From the NCBI GenBank assembly GCA_900314365.1, contig OMVH01000100.1, positions 1 through 13,541 of the forward strand: DNA of 13,541 bases, given 5' to 3'. Shown here piece after piece: positions 1 through 9,159 of the stretch. Position 1 is the stretch's first letter. Each line of letters starts with the position of its first letter. The notes under the pieces are model-generated. The model had not been told where the DNA came from, did not search any database, and saw only the letters and a program-made list of their open reading frames with translations. The DNA is from an uncultured Prevotella sp. (GTDB lineage: Bacteria > Bacteroidota > Bacteroidia > Bacteroidales > Bacteroidaceae). Both the position numbers and the translations under genes were made by a program.

Positions 1-60
1 CCACATAATGGGTATACCGGATTTCGAGTCCAGCGCATTCGGTCACTCTGCCAACTTTCC
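1..60 (-). tRNA. tRNA-Ser (anticodon CGA), 3' part outside the window
   Basis: This is the 5' two-thirds of a serine tRNA read on the minus strand from position 60. The visible parts are the 5' acceptor strand GGAAAGT, a D stem GCA/UGC, and an anticodon stem CUGGA/UCCGG around the loop CUCGAAA. The anticodon CGA lies at positions 26-24 and reads codon UCG. After it comes the start of a long variable arm (UACCCA, a short loop, then GUGG), which is the class II trait of serine tRNAs. The T arm, the 3' acceptor strand and any CCA lie beyond position 1. The intact fold and the promoter just upstream suggest a working gene. Confidence 0.93.
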
Positions 61-71
61 TAATCGCAGTG

Positions 72-102
72 CAAAAGTAATGATAATTTTGTAGACTGCA
101 AA
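72..102 (-). promoter_or_regulatory. Promoter of tRNA-Ser (Bacteroidetes type)
   Basis: On the minus strand a -33 element TTTG (102-99) is followed by 19 bases and a -7 element TACTTTTG (79-72). This matches the known Bacteroidetes sigma-factor consensus TTTG-N19-21-TAnnTTTG. The -7 box ends 11 bases before the mature tRNA 5' end, so the expected 5' leader is only a few bases. An inverted repeat at 100-121 overlaps the -33 element. Confidence 0.8.
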
Positions 103-121
103 CTTTTTTACCCAAAAGTTT
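100..121 (-). repeat. Inverted repeat between addB and tRNA-Ser
   Basis: Perfect 8-base arms AAACTTTT (100-107) and AAAAGTTT (114-121) flank a 6-base loop, and GC pairs extend the stem past a one-base bulge. It lies after addB and overlaps the -33 element of the tRNA promoter. No T-tract follows on the minus strand, so it is not a classic intrinsic terminator. It could still weakly end addB transcripts, or act as a DNA site at the tRNA promoter. The rest of the addB-tRNA gap (122-282) shows nothing recognisable. Confidence 0.45.
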
Positions 122-282
122 CGCAATTATTTCAGTATCCTTTGCCAGGCACAAATGAAATTTCGGGCAGAGTCTGTCTACATGACATCACCTCGCGACG
201 TTTAACTGGTTTCCTTACAGGTGAATTTAACTTATATGCCATGAATTTATTCGTGGAGTAGAACTTCGTGCAAGATAAGCTC

Positions 283-3270
283 TCAGTCATTATTGTCATC
301 GTCTGCCTTTTCAAAATGCAGTCCGCAAATCCTGGAATAAATGCATGTTGCGCATGTGGACGAATCCTTAGTGGGTTCGAAGCTTTCTGCGTCACCCAAC
401 ATATCGGCTACAGTATGACGTAATCTTTCTTCATAATCGTTGCGCAACGATTCTATGTCAGTAATCTTTTCCCCCAACACAAGTGTGGGATCGTAGTCAG
501 CCGACGAGGCATTACGAATATATATCAATGCCGGACTAACGGGCAATTTCGACTTGTTGATTTCAGAACGACTTATAATCATGGCGTAGAGAAAAGTTTG
601 CAAATAGTAGTCTCCGTGGCATTTGCGAGCATCGGGCTGCGTGAAGAGACTGTCCATCCCCTTAGGAACTGAAGTGGGCTTCGAGCCTGTCTTATAGTCA
701 ACCACTCTCATACGTAAGTCACCCGCTGGTCCGTTGCCTACTGCATCCAGTCGGTCTATGATTCCTCCAATTGATATTGATCTGTTTCCATTTGCTGTTG
801 ATACTTGAAATGTCTGCTGGACTTTCTTTTCGAGAGCCACGATTGTGAAAGGGGCTAATCGCTCATCAAGACGCAGTAGTCGGCGTACATAGTTTTCCAC
901 GACTCTACGATTGATAAGCTGTAAGCCGTTGAGTCGCATTTTGAAGGGCTTGTTGGCTTCAATTTTGAAGAACTCTGTCTTGAATGCTTCGTCAACTGCC
1001 CTGGGGACAATTGTCGCGCTTTTTAGGATAGCCTGAATGTCGGAAGACGTGACTTTGCATCTCTCGAAGGGCCGATAGATAATCTCGCAAGCCTTATGGA
1101 AAATAAGTCCAAAGATGACATTGTCTATTTCGTCGTCATCGTCGTCAGGTTGTTTGATGCCTATAACATATTTGTAATAGAACATTAGCTGACAGCGGAT
1201 ATAGTTGTTTATGGCCGTCGGCGAGAGTTCCGTTATGGCATCAAGCCTTTTCCTGATGAAGTCAGACTTCACGATGGGAAGGCGTCTCAGTGGAATTGCA
1301 TTCTGCTGGGTAAGCAAGTTTTCCATACTGATATTGACATCACTTTCCACAAGCATCTGCCTCATGAATCGGCTCATCTCCCCTGATTGGGCGTTGACAG
1401 TCGAACTGTTGTAGCATATTGTTATATCGGTGGCACGTTGCAGCATTCGGTAAAAGTAATACGCATAGATAGCCACTTTGTTGTCTATGGTAGTGAGTCC
1501 ATAGGCTTTCCTTACAGAATAGGGGATGAAAGAGCTGTCTCCTTCCGACTTGGGCATATTGCCGTCGTTGCACGAAAGGATTAGCATATGATTGAAGTCC
1601 AGATTACGCGTCTCAAGAACACCCATGAGTTGCACCCCTTCAGCCGGCTCACCGTGGAAGGGGATAGTGGTGGTCATGACTACCTGTTGGAGTAGTCGAC
1701 GCAGGTTCTCCGTACTTATCCGCAACCATCCCTGACTGACAAGTGAGATGAAACGGTTGATAAGTGTGTACATACGGAAGAGTGACTCTTGCATCAATGG
1801 GTCCGGGCGTTGGTCTTGTTCCGCATCGGACATGAGGTTCCGAAGGCTCATACCTATTTGTTGCAGAACGTCCTTAATCCATTGTAGGAGAAGCAGATTC
1901 TCCACATCCGTTGCCCTAACATCGCTTAATGTGGTTTCCAACTGTTTCCACGTCTCCTTGGAATCAACGTCAATGTCGCGGAAAAGAACAGCCAATCCAT
2001 CGTCGAGTGCCAGTTGTTGGCGAGTTGGATAGAATATCTTCTCTCTGCGAAGTTGAGCAAGCAGTTGAGGGCATGATTCCGAAAGGTAAGCACTGTATGG
2101 GTGGCTGAGCACGGGTCTCACATACACAGCTCTATACACATCGCCATGTCCGGGATTGCCTTCTGTCTGCATGGCAATGAGCTGCGCAACGAATGCATTG
2201 ACAGGCGACTCTTGCAGGGGGAAACCAGTCGTAACATTCACCTTGTCGACTTCGTCGGGCAGACAGTGCACAGCATTGGTCAGGATTTTCTCGTCGCACA
2301 TAACGACAGCTGTGTCGGTGCCTTGCTGATAACGCTGATGAGTTACAAGCCATTCCGAAATATAGCGCGACTGCACATCCTCAGTCTGGGCACTCATGAA
2401 GGTTACGTGTTTCGGGCGTGAATTAAAGTTGTCGTAGACCTCCTGTCTGTCATCAGCCAGGGCATTGCCAAACTCTGCAATATTCTCTTTGATGTAGTGT
2501 CCGGCCTCTTGCATGTCGTCGTTCATGTAATAGCGATCGTAGTCCCAATAAAAAAGCGTCTGCCGGACTTTTCCTATCTTCCGGCAAAGTTCTTTTTCGG
2601 CCTGCTGCATCATGTTGAAACCCACAAAGGCATAGACATCCTGCTCAAAATCCTTTGTGTCTCCTTCGGCTACATTCCGGTAAATCATACCCTCATAAGC
2701 CACACCATCACGCTGGAGCTGAGCCTTGTAACAGGTATATATGTCGCCGAGACGTGACCAGAATTCTTTGAAACGACGTTTAAGGAGTGTGGCATGGTCA
2801 GCCTTGAAATTGCTGAAAAAAGCCATCAGTGCCTGTTTCTGCTGCTCGCTCAGCGTTGGGTCGTCGTCCAGTGCATGATAGTCTTTAAGGTCGCAGAATA
2901 CGTTTTTCGCCGGTGCCAGATTCTTGTCAATGTCGTCAAAATCGGCCAGCAACATCTCGCCCCACCCATAGAATCTGTCGAGTGTCTCAGAGGACTGATT
3001 CCCCTGCGACACTTGAAGATAACTGTGATACAGACGGCAGACCAATTCGATGTGGTCAGCAAGCTTCAGAGTAGAATGAGATTGGAAAAGCTCACTCACC
3101 GTTAAATAGGCAGGACTCCATAAGGGCTTTCCCCATATGTGAGCAAGCTTACGGTTGAGAAACAAAGCCGCACGTTTATTCGGGAACACAACGGCTACAT
3201 GTGAGAGGTCGCCTCCAAAACGTTGCAACAAGTCCTCAGCTACGTGGTCTAAAAAAGTCTTTCTTTTCAT
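283..3270 (-). CDS. addB: AddB-like subunit of the AddAB helicase-nuclease (PD-(D/E)XK nuclease)
   Basis: The 995-residue protein is the AddB-type partner of the AddA encoded just upstream. AddAB unwinds and degrades double-strand DNA ends in the cytoplasm and loads RecA for recombination. The N terminus has the AddB/RecC-like stretch VVFPNKRAALFLNRKL (about residues 28-43). No Walker A motif is visible, so this subunit probably does not hydrolyse ATP. The C-terminal nuclease shows GGIIDRLD (D839), VVDYKTG (D858, K860) and a following LQTFLYA helix, as in RecB-family nucleases. Cys693 (RCQLMFYYKY) with Cys973, Cys976 and Cys982 (C-x2-C-x5-C) gives the AddB/Cas4 iron-sulphur arrangement. The start at 3270 is chosen because its ATG overlaps the addA stop as ATGA, which suggests translational coupling; an in-frame ATG at 3306 would add 12 uncharacteristic residues inside addA. 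The stretch DDDDDE just after the first cysteine region is unusually acidic. Confidence 0.9.
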   Translation of the reverse strand: MKRKTFLDHVAEDLLQRFGGDLSHVAVVFPNKRAALFLNRKLAHIWGKPLWSPAYLTVSELFQSHSTLKLADHIELVCRLYHSYLQVSQGNQSSETLDRFYGWGEMLLADFDDIDKNLAPAKNVFCDLKDYHALDDDPTLSEQQKQALMAFFSNFKADHATLLKRRFKEFWSRLGDIYTCYKAQLQRDGVAYEGMIYRNVAEGDTKDFEQDVYAFVGFNMMQQAEKELCRKIGKVRQTLFYWDYDRYYMNDDMQEAGHYIKENIAEFGNALADDRQEVYDNFNSRPKHVTFMSAQTEDVQSRYISEWLVTHQRYQQGTDTAVVMCDEKILTNAVHCLPDEVDKVNVTTGFPLQESPVNAFVAQLIAMQTEGNPGHGDVYRAVYVRPVLSHPYSAYLSESCPQLLAQLRREKIFYPTRQQLALDDGLAVLFRDIDVDSKETWKQLETTLSDVRATDVENLLLLQWIKDVLQQIGMSLRNLMSDAEQDQRPDPLMQESLFRMYTLINRFISLVSQGWLRISTENLRRLLQQVVMTTTIPFHGEPAEGVQLMGVLETRNLDFNHMLILSCNDGNMPKSEGDSSFIPYSVRKAYGLTTIDNKVAIYAYYFYRMLQRATDITICYNSSTVNAQSGEMSRFMRQMLVESDVNISMENLLTQQNAIPLRRLPIVKSDFIRKRLDAITELSPTAINNYIRCQLMFYYKYVIGIKQPDDDDDEIDNVIFGLIFHKACEIIYRPFERCKVTSSDIQAILKSATIVPRAVDEAFKTEFFKIEANKPFKMRLNGLQLINRRVVENYVRRLLRLDERLAPFTIVALEKKVQQTFQVSTANGNRSISIGGIIDRLDAVGNGPAGDLRMRVVDYKTGSKPTSVPKGMDSLFTQPDARKCHGDYYLQTFLYAMIISRSEINKSKLPVSPALIYIRNASSADYDPTLVLGEKITDIESLRNDYEERLRHTVADMLGDAESFEPTKDSSTCATCIYSRICGLHFEKADDDNND

Positions 3271-6200
3271 ACTTTCACTATGTGGCGGGAATGAAATACA
3301 TACCAAAGATAGCCCGTGACATGATGCCAGCCCATTTCCCGTAGCAGGGCTACGTAGTGTTCTACCTGTCGGATGTGGCTTTCCATGGGCTTACCGAATT
3401 TGAAATCCACCACGACGACCTCTTTACCATCGGTCATGACGCGGTCGGGGCGAAGTTCCTCCATTTTGTCATTGTTCGCACTCTCCTCGAAGAGGATGGT
3501 CCTTTCGTTGAATAAATGCCAACGACCGGAGAACCAGTCTCTTACTACTTCATCCTTAAACTGCCTGTGTAATTCCTCACGAACCATGTCGGGCGTAAGA
3601 CCTTTGTCATAGATGATGCCTTCTGATTCCAGCGAGCGTAGCACGATATCCACATCCTCCAAGGTCCTGATGCGGGAAAACAACTCATGGAAAACGCGGC
3701 CATTCTGAATGTAGCGCTTTCTGTCGGTGTCGTCTTCATTGCCCATGATGAAGTCCGAACTACGATTGCTCTGTAAGAAATTGACATGACGGCCAAATGA
3801 GGCTACTGAGACGGGATGCTGGGTAACGGGCAACTCAAAAACGTTTTCTCCACAATTTTGTGTGGTCTTCTCGGGTGTGATGGTTAGCTGACCGTAAGTG
3901 AAGTCCACGGTGTCCACTTTAGCATCATCACCGACATTGAGTGAACTCCCATGCAAAGCCTCAGCAACCAGTGGCAGGCAATCGTCAATAAGGTAAGACC
4001 TAATCTCTCTGTGAAAGCCACTTCCCTTGCGTCCACCGAAGACATAAAGATTGCAGCGGGCACGTGTAAAGGCTACATAAAGCAGGTTGAGGTTGTCCAC
4101 CATGTTGAGTAAATGTTCCTGCTGGTACTGTGACTCATAGATGGTATCACCGAGTGCGGTCTTAGAGAACGTTACGGGAACAAGTGGCAACCCGTTGAAG
4201 GGCTTTAAGGTGGGCTGACACCAGAGAACATTGCTCTTTTCAAGAACCCAGTCACAGAACGGCATGATGACGGTTGGAAATTCCAGTCCTTTGCTCTTAT
4301 GGATGGTGAGCATGCGTATGCCATCTGTTATATCACTCTCTACAGCTGCTTTGTACATATTGTTTTCCCACTCCGTAAGCACATCAGCAATGGTGGCCGC
4401 ATTGGAGCTGAGAAAATCACGAAGCCTGTCGAAGAAACAGCAAACATATGCCGACTGGTTCTTCAAGGAATCGAGACTGAAGATGGTAAACAAGGCTTCT
4501 GCCACGTCCATCACCGGCTGTGCCCTGAGCCGTTCACGTTCTAAGGCTGAGAATCCCTCCGGCAGCACGTCGTCGAAGTTTTCCTGCCGCTTCATCAGCA
4601 GTATGTCTGCGTCGGTTCTGTGCTTCACCTGACTAAGCCATGCCTTGGCAAGATTAGCCTTAGAGAGCATGTCGGACTCGTCAACCAATACGTGCATGGC
4701 ATCGATAAGTATGTTGACAGCCAGCGAAGCACCAAGCTTGAAAGCCTCATCGGAGACTAGCGGAAGTTCGGGAAAATGGAGTTGGAAATAGTCTACTATG
4801 AGTTGTATGCTGCCGTTGTTACGGGTGAGAATTCCTATGTTCGACGGCTTTTCACCGGCGTCAAGCAGACTTTCCACAGTTTCGGCCAACCTCTTCAGAG
4901 TCTCCTCCTGATAGTTGTCATAAGGCAGCAGATGTACCTCCACACGACCTTCGGAGTTTACTTTTCGGTCATCCACCATTTGCTCTACGTCGGCATAAGC
5001 CGCTTCAAGCTCCTTTTCGCCTTCTGCGTCTGAGTCCTTACAGTCGTAAGCCAAGGGTACGGCTGCACGGAAAAAGGAGTTGTTGAAGTTTACGATGTTT
5101 CGCAGACTTCGGCGGTTGGTGCGTAAGCTTTCAGTGTCGATGAAGCATTGCTCGGGCGAAAATTGATTGTCAATACGGTTGAGCAGCTGCCAGTCAGCGT
5201 CGCGCCAGCGATAGATGCTTTGCTTCACATCTCCCACGAGCAGGCTTCCGGAGGCATGACTGATACAGTCGTTCAGCAACACCTTGAAGTTCTTCCACTG
5301 CATGACTCCCGTATCCTGAAATTCGTCAATCATGATATGGCGCAGGGTAGAGCCAATCTTCTCGTAGATGAAAGGAGCGTCCTGGCCATCAATGGCTTTG
5401 TTGAGTACTTCCTGTGTGTCGCTGAGCTGAAATCTGCCGGTCTCAAGATTGAGAGCCTTTACGGAGTCGGCAATTGCCTTGAGCAGTCGGAGCTGGTAAA
5501 GGTTTTCAAGTGTAGCCTTTGCTGACTTATAGTCTCTGACGAGCCCGGGGCGCCTTTCTTCACATGAGTTAAGCATCTCTGTGAGTCGTGGAGCCAGTGA
5601 TTCGGCTCTTGAGTGTTGTCCGGATTTCTTTGCCGTAATCCATTTTGCCGGTTCCGTTTGTACGGAACTCACACGTTTACCCATCATTTTCGATGTGATG
5701 AGCACATCCGGTTTCATGTCGCGGAGCTTCAGGAAATAACCGCAGGGACCTGATGCTCCATAGGCGAAGTCGTTCTCATCGAGTCCTTCAGACTGTAACA
5801 GTTTAAAGAAGTCAGTTCCCATTTTCTGCAATTCTTTAGCAGCGTGGTCCTTTACTTCCGTTACCTCCTTCCGGTAGTTTCTGAAATAGTTCGAGGCCGA
5901 AGCTTCGTTGAGTGCCTGAGCATTCTGCTTGTAAAAATCACGGAAAATGTTGCGACCGAAATCCTTAATCTGTCCTATGACGTTCCACGCTTTGTCCTCC
6001 GAAATATTGTGCTCGATGTATTCACTTATCCACGCCAGCACCTCACTGTCAGCCGTAAGGCTCTCTATCATACCGTCGACCGCCTTCGACTCCACCTGTT
6101 CATCATCGATGTTGACTCGCATGTTGGCGTTGAGCTCGAGTTCCCTTGCCAAATTACGCAACACTTGTTGAAAGAAAGCGTCGATGGTGAGCACCTTGAA

Positions 6201-6539
6201 ATAGCTGTAGTGATGGAGGATGAGCCTCAATGCTTCGCCTGCATTCCGACGGATGAGCTCACCACCCAGTCCGGTCTCTTGCGCGACGATGCTGAAGTAG
6301 GGCTCCGATCCATCGAGGCGTTTCCAAATACCATAAAGATGGCTCAATACGCGCGTTTTCATTTCTTGTGTGGCTTTGTTGGTGAAAGTCACAGCCAGCG
6401 TATTCCTGTATTCTGTCGGGTTGCTCACCAAAAGTTTGATGAACTCCACGGCCAGCCGGAACGTCTTTCCACTTCCGGCACTGGCCTTGTAAACGGTCAG
6501 TGGGGCAGAAGGCTTTAGTGAATCGAACAGATTGCTCAT
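3267..6539 (-). CDS. addA: AddA-like helicase-nuclease (UvrD/RecB superfamily 1)
   Basis: The 1090-residue protein is the ATP-driven 3'-5' helicase and nuclease subunit of AddAB, which acts on broken DNA ends. Superfamily 1A motifs appear in order: Walker A ASAGSGKT (19-26), motif Ia TFTNKATQEMKTRV (51-64), Walker B IDEFQD (D405, E406), motif III VGDVKQSIYRWRDAD, motif V MLTIHKSKGLEF (H747) and motif VI LLYVAFTRAR (about 815-824). The C-terminal RecB-type nuclease has RPDRV (D1032), VVDFKFGKP (D1045, K1047) and the QVEHY helix. All key residues are present, so it should be active. The length fits Bacteroidetes AddA proteins, which are shorter than the Bacillus enzyme. It starts 30 bases after the preceding gene and overlaps addB by 4 bases. 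No promoter box is visible in that 30-base gap, so it is probably read from upstream. Confidence 0.93.
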   Translation of the reverse strand: MSNLFDSLKPSAPLTVYKASAGSGKTFRLAVEFIKLLVSNPTEYRNTLAVTFTNKATQEMKTRVLSHLYGIWKRLDGSEPYFSIVAQETGLGGELIRRNAGEALRLILHHYSYFKVLTIDAFFQQVLRNLARELELNANMRVNIDDEQVESKAVDGMIESLTADSEVLAWISEYIEHNISEDKAWNVIGQIKDFGRNIFRDFYKQNAQALNEASASNYFRNYRKEVTEVKDHAAKELQKMGTDFFKLLQSEGLDENDFAYGASGPCGYFLKLRDMKPDVLITSKMMGKRVSSVQTEPAKWITAKKSGQHSRAESLAPRLTEMLNSCEERRPGLVRDYKSAKATLENLYQLRLLKAIADSVKALNLETGRFQLSDTQEVLNKAIDGQDAPFIYEKIGSTLRHIMIDEFQDTGVMQWKNFKVLLNDCISHASGSLLVGDVKQSIYRWRDADWQLLNRIDNQFSPEQCFIDTESLRTNRRSLRNIVNFNNSFFRAAVPLAYDCKDSDAEGEKELEAAYADVEQMVDDRKVNSEGRVEVHLLPYDNYQEETLKRLAETVESLLDAGEKPSNIGILTRNNGSIQLIVDYFQLHFPELPLVSDEAFKLGASLAVNILIDAMHVLVDESDMLSKANLAKAWLSQVKHRTDADILLMKRQENFDDVLPEGFSALERERLRAQPVMDVAEALFTIFSLDSLKNQSAYVCCFFDRLRDFLSSNAATIADVLTEWENNMYKAAVESDITDGIRMLTIHKSKGLEFPTVIMPFCDWVLEKSNVLWCQPTLKPFNGLPLVPVTFSKTALGDTIYESQYQQEHLLNMVDNLNLLYVAFTRARCNLYVFGGRKGSGFHREIRSYLIDDCLPLVAEALHGSSLNVGDDAKVDTVDFTYGQLTITPEKTTQNCGENVFELPVTQHPVSVASFGRHVNFLQSNRSSDFIMGNEDDTDRKRYIQNGRVFHELFSRIRTLEDVDIVLRSLESEGIIYDKGLTPDMVREELHRQFKDEVVRDWFSGRWHLFNERTILFEESANNDKMEELRPDRVMTDGKEVVVVDFKFGKPMESHIRQVEHYVALLREMGWHHVTGYLWYVFHSRHIVKV

Positions 6540-6569
6540 TTGGGATTAATATAATAAGGTATGGACAAT

Positions 6570-7622
6570 TTATTTTGTCCGCTTCTTAACAACGATGGTC
6601 TTGAACCAGTCTTTTAGCACACCGCCGTACTGATCCTGCGAGTCAGAAAGCAGGATGATGACCTGAGAGCCATTGGGGAGCTTGGGTCCGAGACACATGC
6701 CTTCATAGTTGGCAATGCTGAAATCGAGCAGACTGAAGTAGGTGTGCCATTTCGTAAGCAATGCTTTCTTCATGAAGGGGCTGTCGTCGCTCAGTGGCCT
6801 GTCTGCCTCTACTGGGGTACTCTGGGCCGGAAACACCTGATAAATCTTGTTCGAGACGAAAGCACCAAGGCGTGATGGCGGCGTAAAGAACTCACGCTCC
6901 AGTACGAGCAGAGACCCATCGTCGAGCGCGGTCATCTCGCTCACACCCATGGCATAGAGGTCGGTGGCGGTGGTTGCCTCGGGGGCATCCATGAGGTAGG
7001 CATACTGTTTCCCTGCCTGCATCAACGAGTCAAACGACTGGATACGGATGCGGTTCCTCACCTTGTTGACTGCTGTGGCCACGCTGCCGTCACCATAGAG
7101 CGTACTCTCGCTACACGTCCAAAGCAATCCGGTGGTCTCATTGAAAGTAAGCGATTCCAGACTGTAGTTGGGACGTGCTTTCGAAAAGACAGCCGGAACC
7201 TCTACGTTCTTTCCCGTCAGCGTGCCGTCAAGATTATATTCTTTGATGGCATTGTCGGCCTCACCACTTATAAGTATCGTGCGGCGCAGAGGCAAGTAGG
7301 CTATGCCCTCACCATCGCGATTGGGCTTGTGGGCATCGCGGAAACCGAGATTCCTCACACTCTTTATCTGTCCGCTTCGTTGGTCGAAGTCCATTTTGAA
7401 TACAAAGAAGCCATCGGTTTTTGACTTGTCACTTACCACTGCGTAATAGTTGCCTCCGAGACTGGCTATGCCGCTGTAGTTTCCAGCCGGCACACTGTCT
7501 GGGAATTCTACTTGCTCATTTTCCCTCACCACCGCCACTGAGGTAGTTTGGGCCGATGCGTTCTGTACGAGGGCCGCAAAGAGCATAAAGGAAAGGAGAT
7601 AACGAAGTTTTTGTTGTTTCAT
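6570..7622 (-). CDS. Secreted esterase-like/phytase-like beta-propeller protein
   Basis: The 350-residue protein begins with a signal peptide (residues 1-24, ending NASA), so it should be exported to the periplasm or beyond. The mature part resembles the 'esterase-like activity of phytase' family: YSGIASLGGNYYAVVSD near the start, DGEGIAYLP at about 102-110, NYSLESLTFN at about 150-160, MGVSEMTALDDGSLLVLERE in the middle, and NYEGMCLGP followed by IILLSDSQ near the C terminus. Repeated short beta blades of this kind suggest a propeller. The family name comes from similarity; substrates are mostly unproven, so phosphate-ester hydrolysis is an inference. It sits between a sodium:solute symporter (58-base gap) and addA (30-base gap), all on one strand. 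A role in releasing or sensing a substrate for the symporter is possible but unproven. Confidence 0.8.
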   Translation of the reverse strand: MKQQKLRYLLSFMLFAALVQNASAQTTSVAVVRENEQVEFPDSVPAGNYSGIASLGGNYYAVVSDKSKTDGFFVFKMDFDQRSGQIKSVRNLGFRDAHKPNRDGEGIAYLPLRRTILISGEADNAIKEYNLDGTLTGKNVEVPAVFSKARPNYSLESLTFNETTGLLWTCSESTLYGDGSVATAVNKVRNRIRIQSFDSLMQAGKQYAYLMDAPEATTATDLYAMGVSEMTALDDGSLLVLEREFFTPPSRLGAFVSNKIYQVFPAQSTPVEADRPLSDDSPFMKKALLTKWHTYFSLLDFSIANYEGMCLGPKLPNGSQVIILLSDSQDQYGGVLKDWFKTIVVKKRTK

Positions 7623-7680
7623 CTCTGGTTCATTTTTGAGACTGATAGATTGATTCGCGCTGTCAGGACTTCAATAAGGG

Positions 7681-9132
7681 TCACGCAGCCTGTTTGGGCA
7701 TGCGCCGGATAAGGCAGCACATGCCTGCAAAAGTCAGGAAGGCATTGAGTATAAGCAGCTCGTAACTAAACTTATAACCACCCAGCCAACGCTCAGAGTT
7801 TAGGTCCAGAACGAGGCAGATGCAGGGAGCAAGCAGGGCTACAAGGGGCACAAAACGGTCGTGTACTGGACGTCGGACGATGATGGCAAAGCCAAAGAGT
7901 CCCATGATGGGCCCGTAGGTGTAGCTGGCAAGGATGTAGACCGCATCAATGACACTCGTGCTGTTGAGGATATCGAACATCACGATGCAGAGACCCATGA
8001 TGACTGCCATTCCCACATGAACCCACCGCCGCGTGCGTGTTATCTGCTCATCCGATTTTCCTTTTACACCGAGGATGTCAATAGTGAACGAGGTGGTAAG
8101 TGCAGTGAGTGCCGAGCCGGCTGCATTATAGGCTGAAGAGACGAAACCAATAATGAACAGAACGCCCACTATGACTGGCAGCCAATGACCTGTGGCAATG
8201 ACAGGGAATATTTTGTCGCCCGAGGCATCAATACCTTTCGCAGCGGCAAACACGTAGAGTAAAACACCAAGCATTAGGAAGAAGAGCACAACAAAGAACT
8301 GGCTGAAGATGGTGACCATCATGTTCTTCTGTGCGTCGTGATAGTTGCGGCAAGTCAGATTGCGTTGCATCATGTCCTGGTCCAGGCCTGTCATGGCTAT
8401 CATGGTGAAAGCCCCCGCAAAAAACTGTTTGAAGAAATACTCCCGGTCGTTGACGTCGTTGAAGAAGAACACCCGGCTGTAAGGGCTGTCAGCGATGACC
8501 TGCACCATTCCGCCAAAACTCAGATGAAGGTCGCGGGCAATGAAGACAATGCAGAGCACCACCGACACAACGAGACACAGCGTCTTGAGCACATCGGTCC
8601 AGATTACTGACTTTACGCCACCCTTCACTGTGTAAACCCACACAAGCCCCACAGAGACAATCACGTTGACTCCGAACGGAATGCCTAAGGGACCAAAGGC
8701 TAAGAGCTGAAGGGTGGTGCACACTAGGAACAATCTCACTGCGGCACCGAGCATCTTGGACAGGAAGAAGAACCAGGCACTCGTGCGGTAAGAGCTTGCG
8801 CCAAGGGTGTCGGAGAGATACTGATAGATGGACGTCAGCTTCATCTTATAGAAGAGCGGGGTCAGCACAAAAGCTATGACAAGCTGTCCCACAATGAAAC
8901 CGAGGAACATCTGCATGTAACCAAACCCGCAGCTGCTCACCATACCGGGCACAGAGACGTAGGTGACGCCCGACATGCTGGCTCCTATCATAGCTATGGT
9001 CACAAGATACCAGCGGGAGCGACGGCTGCCAAAGAAGCTCGCATTGTCGCTGTGGCGCGACGCAAAGTAGGATATCGTGAAAAGAGCTAAAAAGTAAGCC
9101 GCCACAGTGGCGAGAATAAGGGTAGGTGACAT
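7681..9132 (-). CDS. Sodium:solute symporter family (SSS) transporter
   Basis: The 483-residue, very hydrophobic protein has about 12-13 apparent membrane segments, starting at residues 4-24. Family signatures are present: the loop YTVKGGVKSVIWTDVLK (about 166-182), where GG and WTD are typical of SSS carriers, and GLDQDMMQRNLTCRN (about 248-262), which matches the G-x-DQ-x-x-x-QR block. These carriers import small solutes with sodium across the inner membrane. The sequence does not identify the substrate; the family includes carriers for sugars, sialic acid, iodide, vitamins and amino acids. It looks full length. It is the first gene of the likely four-gene run with the phytase-like gene, addA and addB, and a -7 promoter box lies 27 bases before its start. 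Confidence 0.9.
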   Translation of the reverse strand: MSPTLILATVAAYFLALFTISYFASRHSDNASFFGSRRSRWYLVTIAMIGASMSGVTYVSVPGMVSSCGFGYMQMFLGFIVGQLVIAFVLTPLFYKMKLTSIYQYLSDTLGASSYRTSAWFFFLSKMLGAAVRLFLVCTTLQLLAFGPLGIPFGVNVIVSVGLVWVYTVKGGVKSVIWTDVLKTLCLVVSVVLCIVFIARDLHLSFGGMVQVIADSPYSRVFFFNDVNDREYFFKQFFAGAFTMIAMTGLDQDMMQRNLTCRNYHDAQKNMMVTIFSQFFVVLFFLMLGVLLYVFAAAKGIDASGDKIFPVIATGHWLPVIVGVLFIIGFVSSAYNAAGSALTALTTSFTIDILGVKGKSDEQITRTRRWVHVGMAVIMGLCIVMFDILNSTSVIDAVYILASYTYGPIMGLFGFAIIVRRPVHDRFVPLVALLAPCICLVLDLNSERWLGGYKFSYELLILNAFLTFAGMCCLIRRMPKQAA

Positions 9133-9159
9133 GATGTATACTTAACGATGATTGTCCTG

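Noticed and set aside
84..91. TAATTTTG on the plus strand as a rightward promoter
   Set aside because: It has no -33 element at the right distance, and no plus-strand gene follows.
132..395. 87-codon minus-strand frame overlapping the 3' end of addB
   Set aside because: It starts inside addB in another frame, has no promoter or recognisable domain, and is a likely shadow frame.
5844..6518. 224-codon plus-strand frame opposite addA
   Set aside because: It is antisense to the conserved N-terminal helicase region of AddA, whose motifs show that the minus strand is the coding one. No promoter or family resemblance was seen.
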